Position numbers and translations under genes: made by a program
Notes under the pieces: generated by a model
Seen by the model: the letters and a program-made list of their open reading frames with translations, nothing else
What the model was told of the DNA's origin: nothing
Database searches by the model: none
Assembly (NCBI GenBank): GCA_029747585.1
Contig: JAPEVF010000106.1
Location: 45,053 to 109,052, forward strand
Origin: Pleurotus djamor
Taxonomy: Eukaryota > Basidiomycota > Agaricomycetes > Agaricales > Pleurotaceae
DNA: 64,000 nucleotides
Direction: 5' to 3'
In this document: in pieces, positions 10,287 to 22,864 of the stretch
How the letters are laid out: each line of letters opens with the position of its first letter
Position numbering within the stretch: the first letter of the stretch is position 1

Positions 10287-13200
10287 ATGACTTCAAGGTA
10301 CGCGACCCTGACTTCAGCAACATTAACATTTCAACATTTCAACATCGTATCGACAGGTTGGACCGGCTCCTCCTTTTGCTGGACACAGGTTCCTCCTCCT
10401 CTGTCAGGAACACGGCTGCTAAGCAATTAGCCCAGCTCGCCGTTAAGAGCATTATAAGCGATGTTGCCATTGAAGATGACATCAAGACAAGCCGTACACA
10501 ATTATCCATCCGTGACCCTTCAGCATGGGCCGAATTGATGGCAGTCATAGCCAGGGTATCAACGTTCCTCAGTTATGTCCTCGACCCCAAATGCTAATTT
10601 TTGGCTTTAGATTATCCCTTTCTTGCACTCAAAATCCTATGAGACCCGAAATGCTGCGTCTGGTGCTTTGTCTCAAATATTCATCATGGTGCCTCTCTGG
10701 CAACCCACGAATGAGTCTGATATGCCAACAGACGCATCAGAATCCTGCATGCCAGACGACTCCCGAATCCCTGACTTCCCATCTTTTTCCGTGCGAGAGC
10801 TGATCCTTCAGGGAAAGCTACTGCTCGCTTCATCTGGGAAAGAATTCATCAAACCCACCGGTATCCTCTCCAGTGCCACGGAGGTTAAAAAAGCTAGGAA
10901 AGAAGCCATGGGCCGTCTTGGACTTGACTTTCTGGACGTTGCTGGTGACGAAATGGATATCGAGAAAGAGCTTGCGGATAGTGCCCAAGCCGACGCAGAT
11001 GTCGATATGGAGAACGCGACCAAGAGTGAGGAGATCACGCCCGCTGTTTCACCTATGGACATATCCATCGACACCAAGGTCAAAGAATCCACTCCCGAAT
11101 CACGACCAGCAACCCCGATATTATCGCCCATGTCTGCCGCACCGGACGGAGACTTAACTGCTATGTCCGCTCGTGAGCGGAATCGGCTCAAGCGGAAGAG
11201 GAAACCTGGAAATTCAGCCTTCGTAGCAGCGCCGCCACCACAAAGCGCGGGTGCTAAATTTAACCCTACACCTGTTGCTGGGCCGTCCAATAAGTGAGAC
11301 ACACTCTCTTTCTAATATGGCCCGTTCGGAGACTTTGGACGCTATCGGATATCCAGTTAGCGCGTTCACGGGTTTCGGACAGGTCATGTTATAGATTTCG
11401 AGTGTTATACTGACTACGTTTAGGGCTCGTCTAGTCGCCACCGACGAAAAAGTAGCCAACGGCTCTCGAGTTGGAAGCCCAAGCGTGACCAATGGGTCAG
11501 CTCCAGAGAAAGTTGTCATTGACCCAACAAAAGGTGGCGCGATCTCCCCAAAAGCGCCCCAGCAATCCAAGGCTCTCGAGGTCGCACCTGGCCATTGGGT
11601 ATGGGATGGGATGGTCAAGGTACTNGAAGTTGATCTCTTCAGCGCGGCTTGGGAGGTTCGCCATGGTGCTGCTATGGCTTTGCGAGAATTGGTCAANGTT
11701 CAAGGGAAGTGTGGAGGAATGACAGGTCCGTACCANCCTTTCCCCCTTNNTTCACCTTCGCTATTAACTTCTTGCGCATAACCTAGATGACCAAACCCAT
11801 GAAGAAAATCAAATTGCNCACGAAAAGTGGTGCAATGATTTGGCTGCAAAGTTTTTATGCGTACTAGTGTTGGATCGCTTCGGCGATTTCGTCTCAGATC
11901 AGGTCAACATAATGTTAGCATTCTCTCTGGCNNNGNNNTTCTCACCAAGCCCCTCTCTTTCANACAGGTNGTTGCACCTGTCCGTGAAATGGTTTCTCAA
12001 ACACTTGCCTCTCTCCTCATCCANATGCCTCGACGCTCGGTACTACATGTCCACTCAATCCTCCTTCAGATGATACGGCAAGACTTCCCCATTCCCCGTG
12101 GCGTGAAAACATCCAACAGGAATAAACCACAGGATGACTCCGANAAAATACATATATGGGANGTTCGGCATGCCGGGCTTCTGGGAATGAAGTACGAAGT
12201 TGCTGTGCGGAGNGACCTTTTTGATACTGGCTTCGAGGACGTAAAACAGGAAGACAGCGAGANTGAGGNTGTTGCTTNCGGTAAGGCTGTATTGCGTGAC
12301 GTCGTTGACTCTGCGATNCTTGGGTGCGTCTCAGTATTCTGATGTAGTCANCCATCGTAGCTGATGAGACAATAGCCTTGGAGACCGCGACGATGATGTG
12401 CGCGCTGTGGCCGCGACTTGTNTACTCCCNGTTGCTCAACATATCGTTGAGTATCTCCCNGACTCCCTGGATCGAGTCCTTCTCGTGCTTTGGCATTGTC
12501 TCTCGGACATGAAGGATGATCTCAACTCGAGCGTTGGAGCNGTGATGGATTTGCTTGGTAAGTTGGNNTCGTCTTCCTTGACTATCGNGTCCACTAATCT
12601 CAATANTAGGGAAGCTCGTTACCTATGACAAGGTCATCGAGATTCTTGGGAGCGACACAGTGTCGTGAGTTTTGCNTTGATATCGCTCCNGCTCNTCTAA
12701 TCCCTGTCNAGATTGCCNTTGTCTACACTAGCCCCAACGCTCTACCCGTTCTTCCGNCACACTATCGCCAATGTCCGNTTAGCGGTGGTGAAGACACTGG
12801 ATTCCTTCATGAACGTACCTTCACTACCTCGCGATTGGATTGACTCTCCTTTNTTCCGACTANTGTTCCAAAACCTCGTGGTTGAAGAGCGTCAGGANAT
12901 TCGAGATGCCAGTTCTATTGCCTGGAAAACGGCCTTGTCTATCTTGACTGGCACGAAAGGTCGATTGGAAGCAACGATAACCCAACAGTTGATTTTGGAG
13001 TGGTATGCCATGATGATGACCCCGTTAGGTGTTCCTATCGATCCGTCAGCATTTTATCATCCCACTCTTGCCAACGAAAGCGATGTTCCCCTCGAGCGGC
13101 ACAATGTCGATAAGAACATGTTGACTCAGGACCATTCGATGGTCACCGTGGAAGTCACATTGAAGGCTCGCGTTGCTGCGGCCACTGCAGCGGCCAGCCT

Positions 13201-16200
13201 GATTTTATTCTGGTCAGACGATGTAATATCCTCCCTTTATTTTTGCTTTCNACCCTTTCTCACCCGCTTCGTTTAGCTCGCCGTAACTGACGAGATGTTC
13301 AAACCAATCTTGTTGCATTATATCGACTCAACTAGCATGCTTCAAAAGTTCTTGGCTGCCACTATTTCGGAAGAATGGGCTAAATTGTACTCTGCCGCGC
13401 ATCCCGATATGCTGCTCATCGAGAATTCCAGCCTTATCAAGCAACTCAGCACGCAGATGCTCGCCGCATTACAAGGATCACCGCCACCCGCCTACCACGA
13501 GATGGCTCTCGCGCTAGCACGTATACATGCAGATTGCATTGCGCTTCTCCACTCCTTTGCTTCGGATTGCAAACTCCCAATATCGTCGATTCCGTTCCTT
13601 GGGAATGAAATNGATATTTCGGGCACGAAGCAAGGTAGCTTCACCATCGAGACTGCATACAGCGCTACTGGGCCAATGTACNCTAGGCTCAAGGATAGTC
13701 TAGGACGCACCAAGAAGCGAGAACAAGGAGTCATCGCAGAGAAGAGGGGGCATGTCGTCACGAGCATTGAGCGCTACGTTGAAATCAAGGCGCTTCATGA
13801 TATNCGTGTTTCCGCTGCATTNGCTGCCGCTTTCGTTGCCTTCAAGAGTACGCCAGATAAGGTCAGCCCAGTCGTCAAGGGCCTCATGAATGGTATCAAA
13901 GTGAGTCATTTAGTCGCTCTCTCAATCACATCCTCACGCCGANTCATTGTCTACAGAACGAAGAGAATGTNGACCTTCAAACCCGGTCGGCNGCGGCNGT
14001 AGCCTCATTCATCGAGTTTTGCGTAAGCCACAACATTGCTCAGCCCCCCGATAAGATCGTCAAGAACCTTTGTACATTCCTATGTCAAGACGTCGAACAA
14101 ACGCCGACGTTTGCGTACGAACGGAAGACTTTGGAAGGCATTACCTCTTTTGTTGCCAAGTCCCAATCCGAAACGGGTGTCAAGAATGGCAAGCTAGGGA
14201 AGGCAGACAAGCCCGATGCTGGAAAGGCTGAGGAAACTGCGAAATCTCGGTTATCAAGGCGTGGAGCTTGTCTAGCTTTTGCTCAACTTTCGACGAAGTT
14301 TGGTTCTCAGTTACTCACGGTGATCCCTAACATGTGGCAGTCAATGGCCGGTGGTTTGCTCAGTGCATGCACATCAGGTCTGTCTGAGCGATTACATGTC
14401 CTACTGGGTGCCACTGACACAAATTCAGACTCTCCTGAAAAATCAGATGCTTTGATCGAGAAGCAATTTGGGCAAGATGTCATCGACTCTCTGAGCGTCT
14501 TGGAAGCCGTTGTCCCAGCTCTCCATGAAGACCTCTGGCCTAAACTCTCAGAAATCTACCCTATGATAACCCTCACCCTTCGAAGCAAGTTTGCCATCAT
14601 CCGTCAATGTGCTGCCAAATGTTTCGCCGCGATTTGCGGTGTGATGACTGCAGAAGCCATGCGCTACGTCGTCGAGACCATCATCCCTCTACTAGGCGAC
14701 CCACTGGTCCTCTCCAATCGACAAGGCGCTACTGAGCTAATATACCGTAAGATCCATTCGAACTGCAATCTTTTAGCTCACATCTCCACATAGACATCGT
14801 TCAAAAGCTGGATATCAAAGCCCTTCCTTATGTTATCTTCTTGGTTGTACCCGTTCTTGGTCGGATGAGTGATACTGACGATGATATCCGATCAACGTCC
14901 ACCAATACATTCGCGTCTCTTGTCAAGATGGTGCCTTTGGAAGCTGGGCTGCCCGATCCTCCTGGCTTCCCAGAGGATCTTTTGAAACGTCGAGAAGATG
15001 AGCGACANTTCTTGATGCAGCTACTCGACGGCAGCAAAGTTGAGCAGTATNCCATCCCGGTCTCCATCAANGCAGAACTGAGAAAATACCAGCAAGATGG
15101 TGTTAGTTGGTTGGCGTTCCTTGCCAAGTATCAGCTCCACGGCATACTGTGTGATGGTGAGTTATCCCCTACCGTANCTCGANCCCCACNTCATGAATAT
15201 CATAGATATGGGTCTTGGGAAGACGTTGCAATCAATATGCATTCTTTCTAGCAAGCACTTCGAGCGTGCTCAGAAACACAAAGAAACNAATTCTCCGGAC
15301 ACGGTCCATCTACCNTCCCTCATCATCTGCCCGCCGACGCTCACTGGTCATTGGTANTACGAGATTCTCAAGTATGTCGACAATGTCCGACCAATCTTGT
15401 ACACTGGCAATGCTCGAGAACGCACNCGATTAGTTCCAAAACTCAAGAACTTTGACGTCGTCATCACCTCATATGAAGTCGTTCGCAATGACATCGCCAA
15501 CCTTGAGGGCATCAACTGGCTGTACTGCATCCTCGATGAGGGACACATCATCAAGAATGCGAAGACAAAGCTTACCAAAGCGGTGAAGTGCATCAAGGCG
15601 CAACATCGCTTGATCCTTTCAGGAACGCCCATCCAAAATAATGTCCTCGAGCTGTGGAGTCTGTTCGACTTTTTGATGCCTGGGTTTCTGGGTACCGAAG
15701 GCTCATTCAACGAACGGTTTGGCAAGCCAATACTTTCGAACCGAGATGGAAAATCTAAGAATGGCGAAGCGGGTAAGCTTGACAACATCATCGACGATGT
15801 TAGACGTCTAATCAATCTTTAGCTGCCCTCGCCCTCGAGGCGCTGCATAAACAAGTCTTGCCATTCTTGCTCCGTCGACTGAAGGAAGACGTTCTGAACG
15901 ATCTCCCCCCCCAAGATCATACAGGACTACTATTGCGAGCTCTCGGAGATACAGAAGCATCTGTACGATGACTTCTCCCANTCTCAAGCGAGGACAAGCG
16001 CTGAAGACGCTATCAAGACTGAGACAGNGACCAAAGGAGAAAAGGGGCAACAACACATCTTCCAATCTTTGCAATACCTTCGGAAACTTTGTAATCATCC
16101 CGCACTCGTTCTCAAGCCTGATTCTGAAGCTCTTACGTCGGCACTGGAGAAAGTCAAGGGCCAAACCTCTGGTCTGAATGACATACAAAATGCACCCAAA

Positions 16201-17059
16201 CTCCTTGCTCTTCGGTCAGTCCCGCTTTGTCCATCCCTCTCATCATTTCTCATATCTGCNAGGCAACTTCTCACNGANTGCGGTATTGGCACTAACGCTC
16301 CCTCGGCNGGTGCTGATATGGGCAAGAGCGAGCTTGTTGACGTACCAGAGTCCTCNTNNGGAGCCTTCTCGCAACACCGAGTTCTCATATTTTGTCAGAT
16401 GAAGCAGATGCTTGATATCATNGAGACCGACCTCTTCAANCANCATATGCCCTCCGTGACATATATGAGGCTCGACGGAGGCACGGACACTAACAAACGG
16501 CATGCTATCGTGCAAACCTTCAACTCTGACCCTAGCATTGATTGTCTTCTNCTGACAACGCATGTTGGTGGTCTTGGNCTCACTCTTACGGGTGCTGATA
16601 CCGTCATCTTCGTTGANCACGATTGGAATCCTATGAAAGATCTACAAGCAATGGATCGGGCTCATCGTATTGGCCAAAAGAANGTCGTTAACGTCTACCG
16701 GCTTATTACGAAAGGCACCTTGGAAGAAAANATCATGGGGTAAGTGANCCGTTCTTAAGCTGTCTTCAGCAGCTAACNCANTATGCTTTAGTCTTCAACG
16801 CTTCAAGTTGAACATCGCGAACTCCGTTGTTACCCAGCAAAACTCNGGNCTTTCNTCCATGGATACTGATCTTGTNTTGGACCTCTTCCGGCGGACGACG
16901 GAAGAGGAGGANGCCGCCGCCGCCGCGAAAAAGAAAGCCAAGGAGGCTTCAGGCCCTGTCAGCCAGAAGAATGTNCTACAAGGTCTNGAGGATTTGCCTG
17001 GTGAAGATGAATACCAGGGATTGGACCTATCAAGCTTCATGGAGTCTCTTGGAAAATGA
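10287..17059 (+). CDS. MOT1: Mot1 / BTAF1, TBP-removing Snf2 ATPase
   Basis: Snf2-family ATPase that uses ATP to strip TATA-binding protein from DNA and so redistributes it genome-wide. The start is GCCGCCATG at 10287 (MTSR, then LDRLLLLLDTGSSSSVRN...), the conserved Mot1 N-terminus. HEAT-repeat region to about 15000, including ILPFLHSKSYETRNAASGAL and HWVWDGMVKVLEVDLFSAAWEVRHGAAMALRE. ATPase motifs: DMGLGKTLQSI (motif I, made by a splice near 15155-15206), DEGHIIKNAKTK (II), LSGTPIQNN (III), HVGGLGLTLTGADTVIF (V), DRAHRIGQK (VI). The C-terminus GLDLSSFMESLGK matches the family end. An intron at about 15773-15821 restores EAALALEALHKQVLP. A run of eight C at about 15905-15912 breaks the frame by one base; one fewer C would restore PPKIIQDYYCEL. 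Many single Ns fall in this gene, so a sequencing error is likely. Confidence 0.93.
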
Positions 17060-17333
17060 GCTCGAGATGAGCAAACAGCATCTACGTACCAATCACTCCT
17101 TCTCCGTATTATTATTTTCCTTTCCTTTTCCGCATCTCTCTCCCTCTCTCCTTGCAATTCCTTTCTTCCATGTTCTAGCAACTTTGTAGCCACGTAGTAG
17201 ATACATATATCAGTCTGTACATAGTCCTGTACTCAATGCATGCCTAACGTTAGCTCATTCACTTCAGACTCGAAGTCCCTATCGCGTATATACGGGCACT
17301 TCAGTGACAAACAGGCTTCAGCAACCCGTAGGG
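17060..17333. other. Convergent 3' flanks
   Basis: Pyrimidine-rich 3' region of MOT1 meeting the 3' end of the next minus-strand gene. Nothing else seen. Confidence 0.5.
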
Positions 17334-18471
17334 CTAATATAGTAGTGAGGGTCCGCCAGGGTACCTGGGCTTGGGCGGAGGTAGGAATCGTTTCCAAATG
17401 CAGGGGACATTGAATGCAATAGCAATGAGAGAGACGCCTACAACCACCCCACCAATCGCGCCGACGAGTCTGCCCGTGGTCATATGAGGCCTAGAAGATG
17501 CTGGTGGTTCAGGTAATGAGGAAGTGGGGGTGGTGAGTGGGGGCGTCGGTGCCGTGGAGTCGGTGTGTGGTAGACAGATGGTGACTTCACCAGTTTGTAC
17601 GAAAAATGGCGAAGACCGGGAAAATAAATCACGGAAATGATCTGTGTTGGAATCCCAAATGCAGCTCAAGCTCGAGCTGATCCAGGTGATGGATTGTCGC
17701 GTGGCCGTGGCGGCCAATAGGAGTTTCTACTCCTCGTATGTACCGCTTTGACCGGTAGGTTTTCGTATGTGTTCCTGTTCGTTTCGCCTCATGGCGGCCT
17801 CATGCTAGTTCGTATATATGGTACCTATGAACTTTCGTGCACCTCAGTGATTGCCCGCGATATCACTGAGGTGAGTATGTCTTTTACCTATGCTTTCGTA
17901 CTTATATCTCACACGCGCATCGTAGCCGACCTTGTTATTCTTACAGGTAGCTACTCAAATATAGTGATTGCCCGCAATATCACTGAGCCGACCTTGTTAT
18001 TCTTACAATCTGTGTCGAAAGCAATCGCCACATACCAACCTTGAGGTACATCGACGGTCCCCCAGATTTCGGATCGCCTTTTAGGGGAGATGGTAGCCGC
18101 GTAAATAGGGGGATGGACTCAGGATGTGGTGGTGGGGGAAGTCCTGGTCCTTGTTGAGCGACGCGTTCATTGGTGACCATTATAGTCAGTAAGAATTCAT
18201 CGGAACTGGTGTAACCCCAGAAGAATGTAGCATTCTGGCAGGTTGTGAGGTTGGTTGGTTTGACCCAGTGAAACGGTGGCGACGAGGGGATGGGAGAGGC
18301 GATGGACGCACTCATCATCGCCGTTGAAGGTGCGGGAGAGGCCAAGGATACAGTAGAGATGGATGGTGAAGGGGCTTGTGTGTCCTCGATTTGGTTAACC
18401 CCAGGTTTCCCTCTTGCTACACAGGTAGAAAAGAGGATCACCATGGACAAGATACAGTATCTCTGAAGCAC
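17334..18471 (-). CDS. Single-pass surface protein (unrecognised), with rearranged intron
   Basis: I do not recognise a named family. What can be seen: a signal peptide (MLQRYCILSMVILFSTCVARG), a Ser/Pro-rich stretch, a small extracellular domain with NLTTCQNATFFWGYTSSDEF and, further on in another frame, VDVPQGWYVAIAFDTD, then SSLSCIWDSNTDHF and SPFFVQTGEVTICL, a second Ser/Thr/Pro region, a membrane segment (LVGAIGGVVVGVSLIAIAFNV) and a short Pro-rich cytosolic tail. This layout occurs in many basidiomycete cell-surface proteins. The frame changes between the VTNERVAQQGPG part and the VPQGWY part with no good intron between, so the gene may carry a frameshift. The next intron (about 17720-18010) holds a partial duplication of itself. 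It may be a decaying gene. Confidence 0.5.
17846..18007. repeat. Partial duplication inside an intron
   Basis: Two segments each occur twice: a 25-bp segment beginning AGTGATTGCCCGC (17846-17870 and 17963-17987, one mismatch) and a 23-bp segment AGCCGACCTTGTTATTCTTA (17924-17946 and 17985-18007). In the second set the spacer between them is lost and the two abut. The first segment is also a hairpin (CAGTGAT...ATCACTG). The 23-bp segment carries the minus-strand 5' splice site GTAAGAATAAC, so the donor is duplicated. Confidence 0.8.
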
Positions 18472-19304
18472 ATGTCAAGGTTCCAGTCAGCGACCATCTG
18501 CTCAGTCACGAACGGCAAGGCGAAGGACGTACCATGGCGATGGGGTTGCAAACTGGAGAGGTGAGGGTCAAGAGGCAAGAGTGCGGTGACATATCACACT
18601 TCAGAGTGGCTATCAATATCATTCTTTGGATACCCTTTCAAGGACAGAACCCACCTTTGGGAATGGGACACAGGATCGACCTGGTGCATGTAGGCGAAAT
18701 AAGGTATTACTGAGGCCGTCCACGCGGGTAACTCCGTAAGATGCACTTCCGGAGCGTGTATACTGACCAACCGATGAGATATTTTGAGATTTAAGCGGAC
18801 GAGTGAGAAACTTAGAACCACCAGCAAACACCAACCACTTCAACTTGGTGCGAATTGATGTTGACCGAGGTCGGTGAGGCCTTGAGGCCGAGGGCCCATG
18901 AGTTCTTGAAGGCGAGACATGGTCTTATGTTACTTACTAGTGTATGGCCATTCCGAAAAGTCCACAAAACCATATTACTTCACGATCTGCCACATTGCAA
19001 CAAGTCGACCTCAGTGATGTTAGTGCCGGAAATTAGTTTGGATTTCGACCGGTATTGATATCATAAGAAACAATGATTTGTGACACAATGTGAGACAAGC
19101 ATGACCGAGTTGGGACTGTGGTTGGTGAGAGCGTTCCCAAGGCTGAGAAATGATTTGTAGAAAATGCGGTACAACGTGGTCACTCGGGAACTTTCTTGGA
19201 TGGAATCACTTTTGAACTCAGGCCTCACTATGACAAACAAATATAAATCCCTGCCCGAGGTCGCCCACTCTCAGCGCTTCACAGTCGTATTTATCGCTGC
19301 CTCA
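18472..19304. promoter_or_regulatory. Intergenic, divergent promoters
   Basis: About 0.8 kb between the surface-protein gene and the flavin monooxygenase. No convincing coding frame. It contains the FMO TATA box near its right end. Confidence 0.5.
19242..19248 (+). promoter_or_regulatory. TATA box of FMO gene
   Basis: TATAAAT lies 57 bp before the ATG at 19305. This supports that start over upstream in-frame ATGs, which would precede or overlap the TATA box. Confidence 0.5.
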
Positions 19305-21706
19305 ATGCGAACCGTCATCATTGGCGCTGGTCCTGCAGGCATAGTGACCTGCAAGTCCTTGCTCGAGAACGCCACCTCAGAGTTCCCGTTCGACCCTGTA
19401 GTTCTCGAAATAGGAGGGACATTCAGATACCGCTCGTATGAGGTATGTGAACCTGATTCCTGGCACGAAGGTCCCGCAATCCTTACGACCAACAATAGAA
19501 CTCAAACCTAGTTTCAAGCAAACAACTTACTTCGTTTTCTGACTTTCGTCTTCCCTTGGAACATCCCGACCATTTGACATTGGAAGTATGTAATTACCCT
19601 TCATTGCAACCAAGACGTGGTAATCGGCAGTGACTTAGCTTGGAGCAGGAATATGTGGATTACCTCCGTGCATACTGTAAACACTTCAAGCTCACCGAAC
19701 GCATTCGTTTGAAAACCAAAGTGATAAACATTTCACGCCAACCGAATGGTGATCATTGTGTGGTGTATGTACAGAAAACATCCACAGGAGAGTGGGAAAC
19801 AGGTTTGTAGTCACCTCCAACCTCCTCCGCTCTTTTCTCGACGTATTTTTCTGTGGCAGCTCCTCGGGAAATGACAGCTAGATACGTCGCCATCTGCACA
19901 GGACTGCATGTTACTCCGGCCATCCCAGATATCCTAGGAATAGAATTCGTCGCGAAAAATGGCTCAAACGTATCTGTATTCCACTCACACGAATATAAAT
20001 CTCGAAATCAACTCTGCGACCGACGCGTTCTCATATTGGGTACTGGGGAAACTGGCATGGATATTGCCTACGAAGCTGCGAAAGCCAATGCTAAGGAAGT
20101 TTATCTTTGCTCTCGCTCTGGGTAGGCCTCTTTTCAATCCCATGCCATTAAACTCAACCGTGTAGATTCCTGTCATTCCCAAAGGCCTTGGTAAGTGTCT
20201 CCCTCAAGCTAACAAACACCGAGCTTACTTACGCGACAGAACGATTTCGAAGTCTTCGGGTTCAAATTTGAATCAGACAGACCCTTGCCGATTGACACGC
20301 TCATCACCAACCTTGCCGAGACCGCATATGTTGTGAGTTCTGATTCTCCCATTCGTTATATTGTATCTTAATTTACTTTAGCATCCGTGGGTTGCAGCCT
20401 CTCATATCCGATGGTTGTGAGTACCATCGTTGTGGGTGTTTATTACTGGACAGCATCCGACCTTGCCATACAGCATTTCGGACTTCGTCATCAAACGCGT
20501 TTTGTGGTTGTTGACGGGTGAGTCGGATTTATACATCCAAAATGGCTGGCCTCTTACGCAGCACAGGTACGCAAGCCGGCTGTAATCAATGGGTAAGGGA
20601 AGTTACTCCCTCCGTCGCTTCGTCGATCCTCACACTTCCTAGGTAGGTCAGCTCGAGCCCGAACGACTGGGCCGTGCGTATGTCTTCTTGAACAAGGTAA
20701 CTCCACACCCAACTGCAAAAGAGGCTAGTTCTAACATTGGCATGGCAGTCCCACAAGGCCATGCCCTATATCAATAGACCTTACCGAAACCGTCCCCCTC
20801 TTCTTGACTACGTCTCTCGATACATCGACCCACCAGAAGACACCCCACCTCAAACTAGCTTCGCGGTCGAGCTCGCACCATTCCCATCACATGTCCTTCC
20901 CAGCGGTCGTATCGTGTTCCCAGTCAGCAAACGCAAAGATGCTATGAGAATCCAGTCATTCGACGTCAGGCCGGATACGGTTATCTTTGCGACGGGTTAC
21001 AGACAGGAATTTCCTTTCTTCCCTCCTGGTAGTGGGTATCCAACACCGGATGTGGCGGATAAACGGAATATCGTGCGTACGGGAGAGGATTCTGTAGCTT
21101 TCATCGGTTTCGTTCGACCAGGCGTTGGTGAGGGTTTATCGTCATCTCTCCACTTCCTTGGCCATTTATTTTTATGTTGGGGTAGGTGCCATACCCCCGA
21201 TCGCGGAGATGCAGAGTCTTTGGTGGATATCCCTTCTGAAGGGCCAAATCAAGAAAGATTTACCCCCGTCGCACTATCATCTTCTCGTTAAAGAGACAGC
21301 ACGCATCAAATATGGTGTCGACCATTCGACCTACATGAGTACATTGGCGAAAGACATTGGCGCTGCGCCTGGTCTATGGGAACTCTGGCGTGAACATGGG
21401 CTTCATGTGCTCATTTGTTATTGGTAAGCCAAACTCGCTCTCAACTTTCAGAGTTTTCGTGAATGATGGATTGGTTGTAGTTTTGGCGCTGCGTTCACGA
21501 CGTTCTATCGCTTAATAGGACCGTACAGGTCGCCTACCGCGCCACGGATCGTCAAGACGGAGATATGGGAGACGATAACACGAAGGGGATTCCTTGGGAA
21601 CTTATTCATGGGGGTGATACCAATGGCATTTTACCTTTCCCTCAATACACTTGCATATGTCGTAGAGAAAACAGTCGGAAGGTTTCTGCCATTTCCATCT
21701 GTGTAG
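19305..21706 (+). CDS. Flavin-containing monooxygenase with C-terminal membrane segment
   Basis: NADPH- and FAD-dependent monooxygenase. The protein opens MRTVIIGAGPAGIVT (FAD-binding GxGxxG), then IGGTFRYRSYE and, after an intron, NSNLVSSKQLTSFSDF, a stretch typical of fungal and animal FMOs. VFHSHEY occupies the place of the FMO-identifying motif. VLILGTGETGMDIAYEAA is the second Rossmann fold for NADPH, and VIFATGYRQEF is the C-terminal ATG-containing motif. At least nine short introns. The tail holds hydrophobic segments (GLHVLICYCFGAAF, FMGVIPMAFYLSLNTLAYVV), which suggests anchoring in the ER membrane. The loop between VVLE and IGGTF is shorter than usual. The substrate cannot be read from sequence. 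It lies tail-to-tail with a polytopic membrane-protein gene 83 bp away. Confidence 0.88.
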
Positions 21707-21788
21707 AACTTACAAACAACTGGGACTAATAGATCGATCTCCAAGAACATTGATAGGGAGAAACTAGATGTGTACTCAAGAGTGATAC

Positions 21789-22864
21789 CTATGTAGACTT
21801 TTGTTTGTCACCGACTTCGTTCCCGTTCAAGACGGTCTCCCGCCAGATGAATACCGCCGTTAAAGATGCCCCAGGACCAATGAGAGGGACGGCGATCGCA
21901 TGCCATGCTGCTAGTTTTGCAACTTCCACGATATCCCGAGCGAACCACAACGTCCCTAAGATCGTTGGAGCAAAGACATAGACGAAGTCCCACATGAGGA
22001 GCTGATTGACTTTGCTAGCCAAGCTTGCAGCAGTGGACAAAGGGGCGTACGAAGGGAGCACAGTTTGTGAGACGAGGGAGATGTTCAAAAAGCCGAACAA
22101 TCTGATGTGCTCGGACGCCGCGAAGAGGAAGAGGAAGATGTAGTAGCCTCGAATGGTCTTGAACCCTGATTGAGGGTGCTGTGATGGTTTACGGATGGAT
22201 GTATACACCCATTGAGCTATGGCTGCGTAGACTGGAAAAATCTGCCATAACGCAGTAACGGTCGGGTTCATCATCGCGTTGAACATGATTGCGGGGATCG
22301 TGCCCCCGACAATACTCGCAAAAATGATCCCCTCGGCATCGGCTTGAGTAATCTGCGAGTTGAAACTGGAGGCAATGCTGGCCGTGCCACTCCAAATGAA
22401 TAAAGCCCAGTAAACGGAGTTTACTAGGCCAAAAGTGAAGAATTGACCAAGGAAAGTTACGGTCAGGGGGAAAGCCACGAGAATTGAGTGGCTTCGGCGA
22501 TGTGCTTCAACTGCCATGAACGTCGAAAGGACGCCTGCGGAGCTGAAGGATTGAAGGAGGAGTGTCGGTTCGGGTTCCAGGAGTGCATGAAATAACGCGA
22601 CGAGTTTACAAACGTATTGATCCAAAACGGTGATTTTGGAGAAGTTGTGAAGGAATCGTGAGCCTTGGGTGCACTGGGCAGCAAGGTCACTTGAAAGGCC
22701 CGATGTAAAGGTGCTTTCTATGACGATATGGTGGATAGCCGTCACAAACAAGAAAGGGAACAAGATCCCGGCTAAGACATAGCCTGCGCGTCGAGGTTAT
22801 TAGTAAGTCACAAGTGACAACTGGTATGACACGTACCGGCACCATTGGACGAGCTATGCGACAT
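21789..22864 (-). CDS. Polytopic membrane protein, unrecognised
   Basis: I do not recognise the family. The gene starts MSHSSSNGAGYVLAGILFPFLF: the first exon begins at 22864 and a 50-nt intron follows. About eight hydrophobic helices then run to the end, for example ILVAFPLTVTFLGQFFTFGLV, SVYWALFIWSGTASIA, IFPVYAAIAQWVYT, GYYIFLFLFAASEHIRLFGF, LLMWDFVYVFAPTILGTLWFA and HAIAVPLIGPGASLTAVFIW. The size (about 340 residues) and helix count resemble integral membrane proteins often found near fungal metabolite genes, but no catalytic motif is visible. It converges on the FMO gene. A role linked to the FMO product is only a guess. Confidence 0.75.

Noticed and set aside
10808..11302. Long minus-strand frame in MOT1
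   Set aside because: It lies antisense to MOT1 coding sequence with no motif and reflects codon bias on the other strand.
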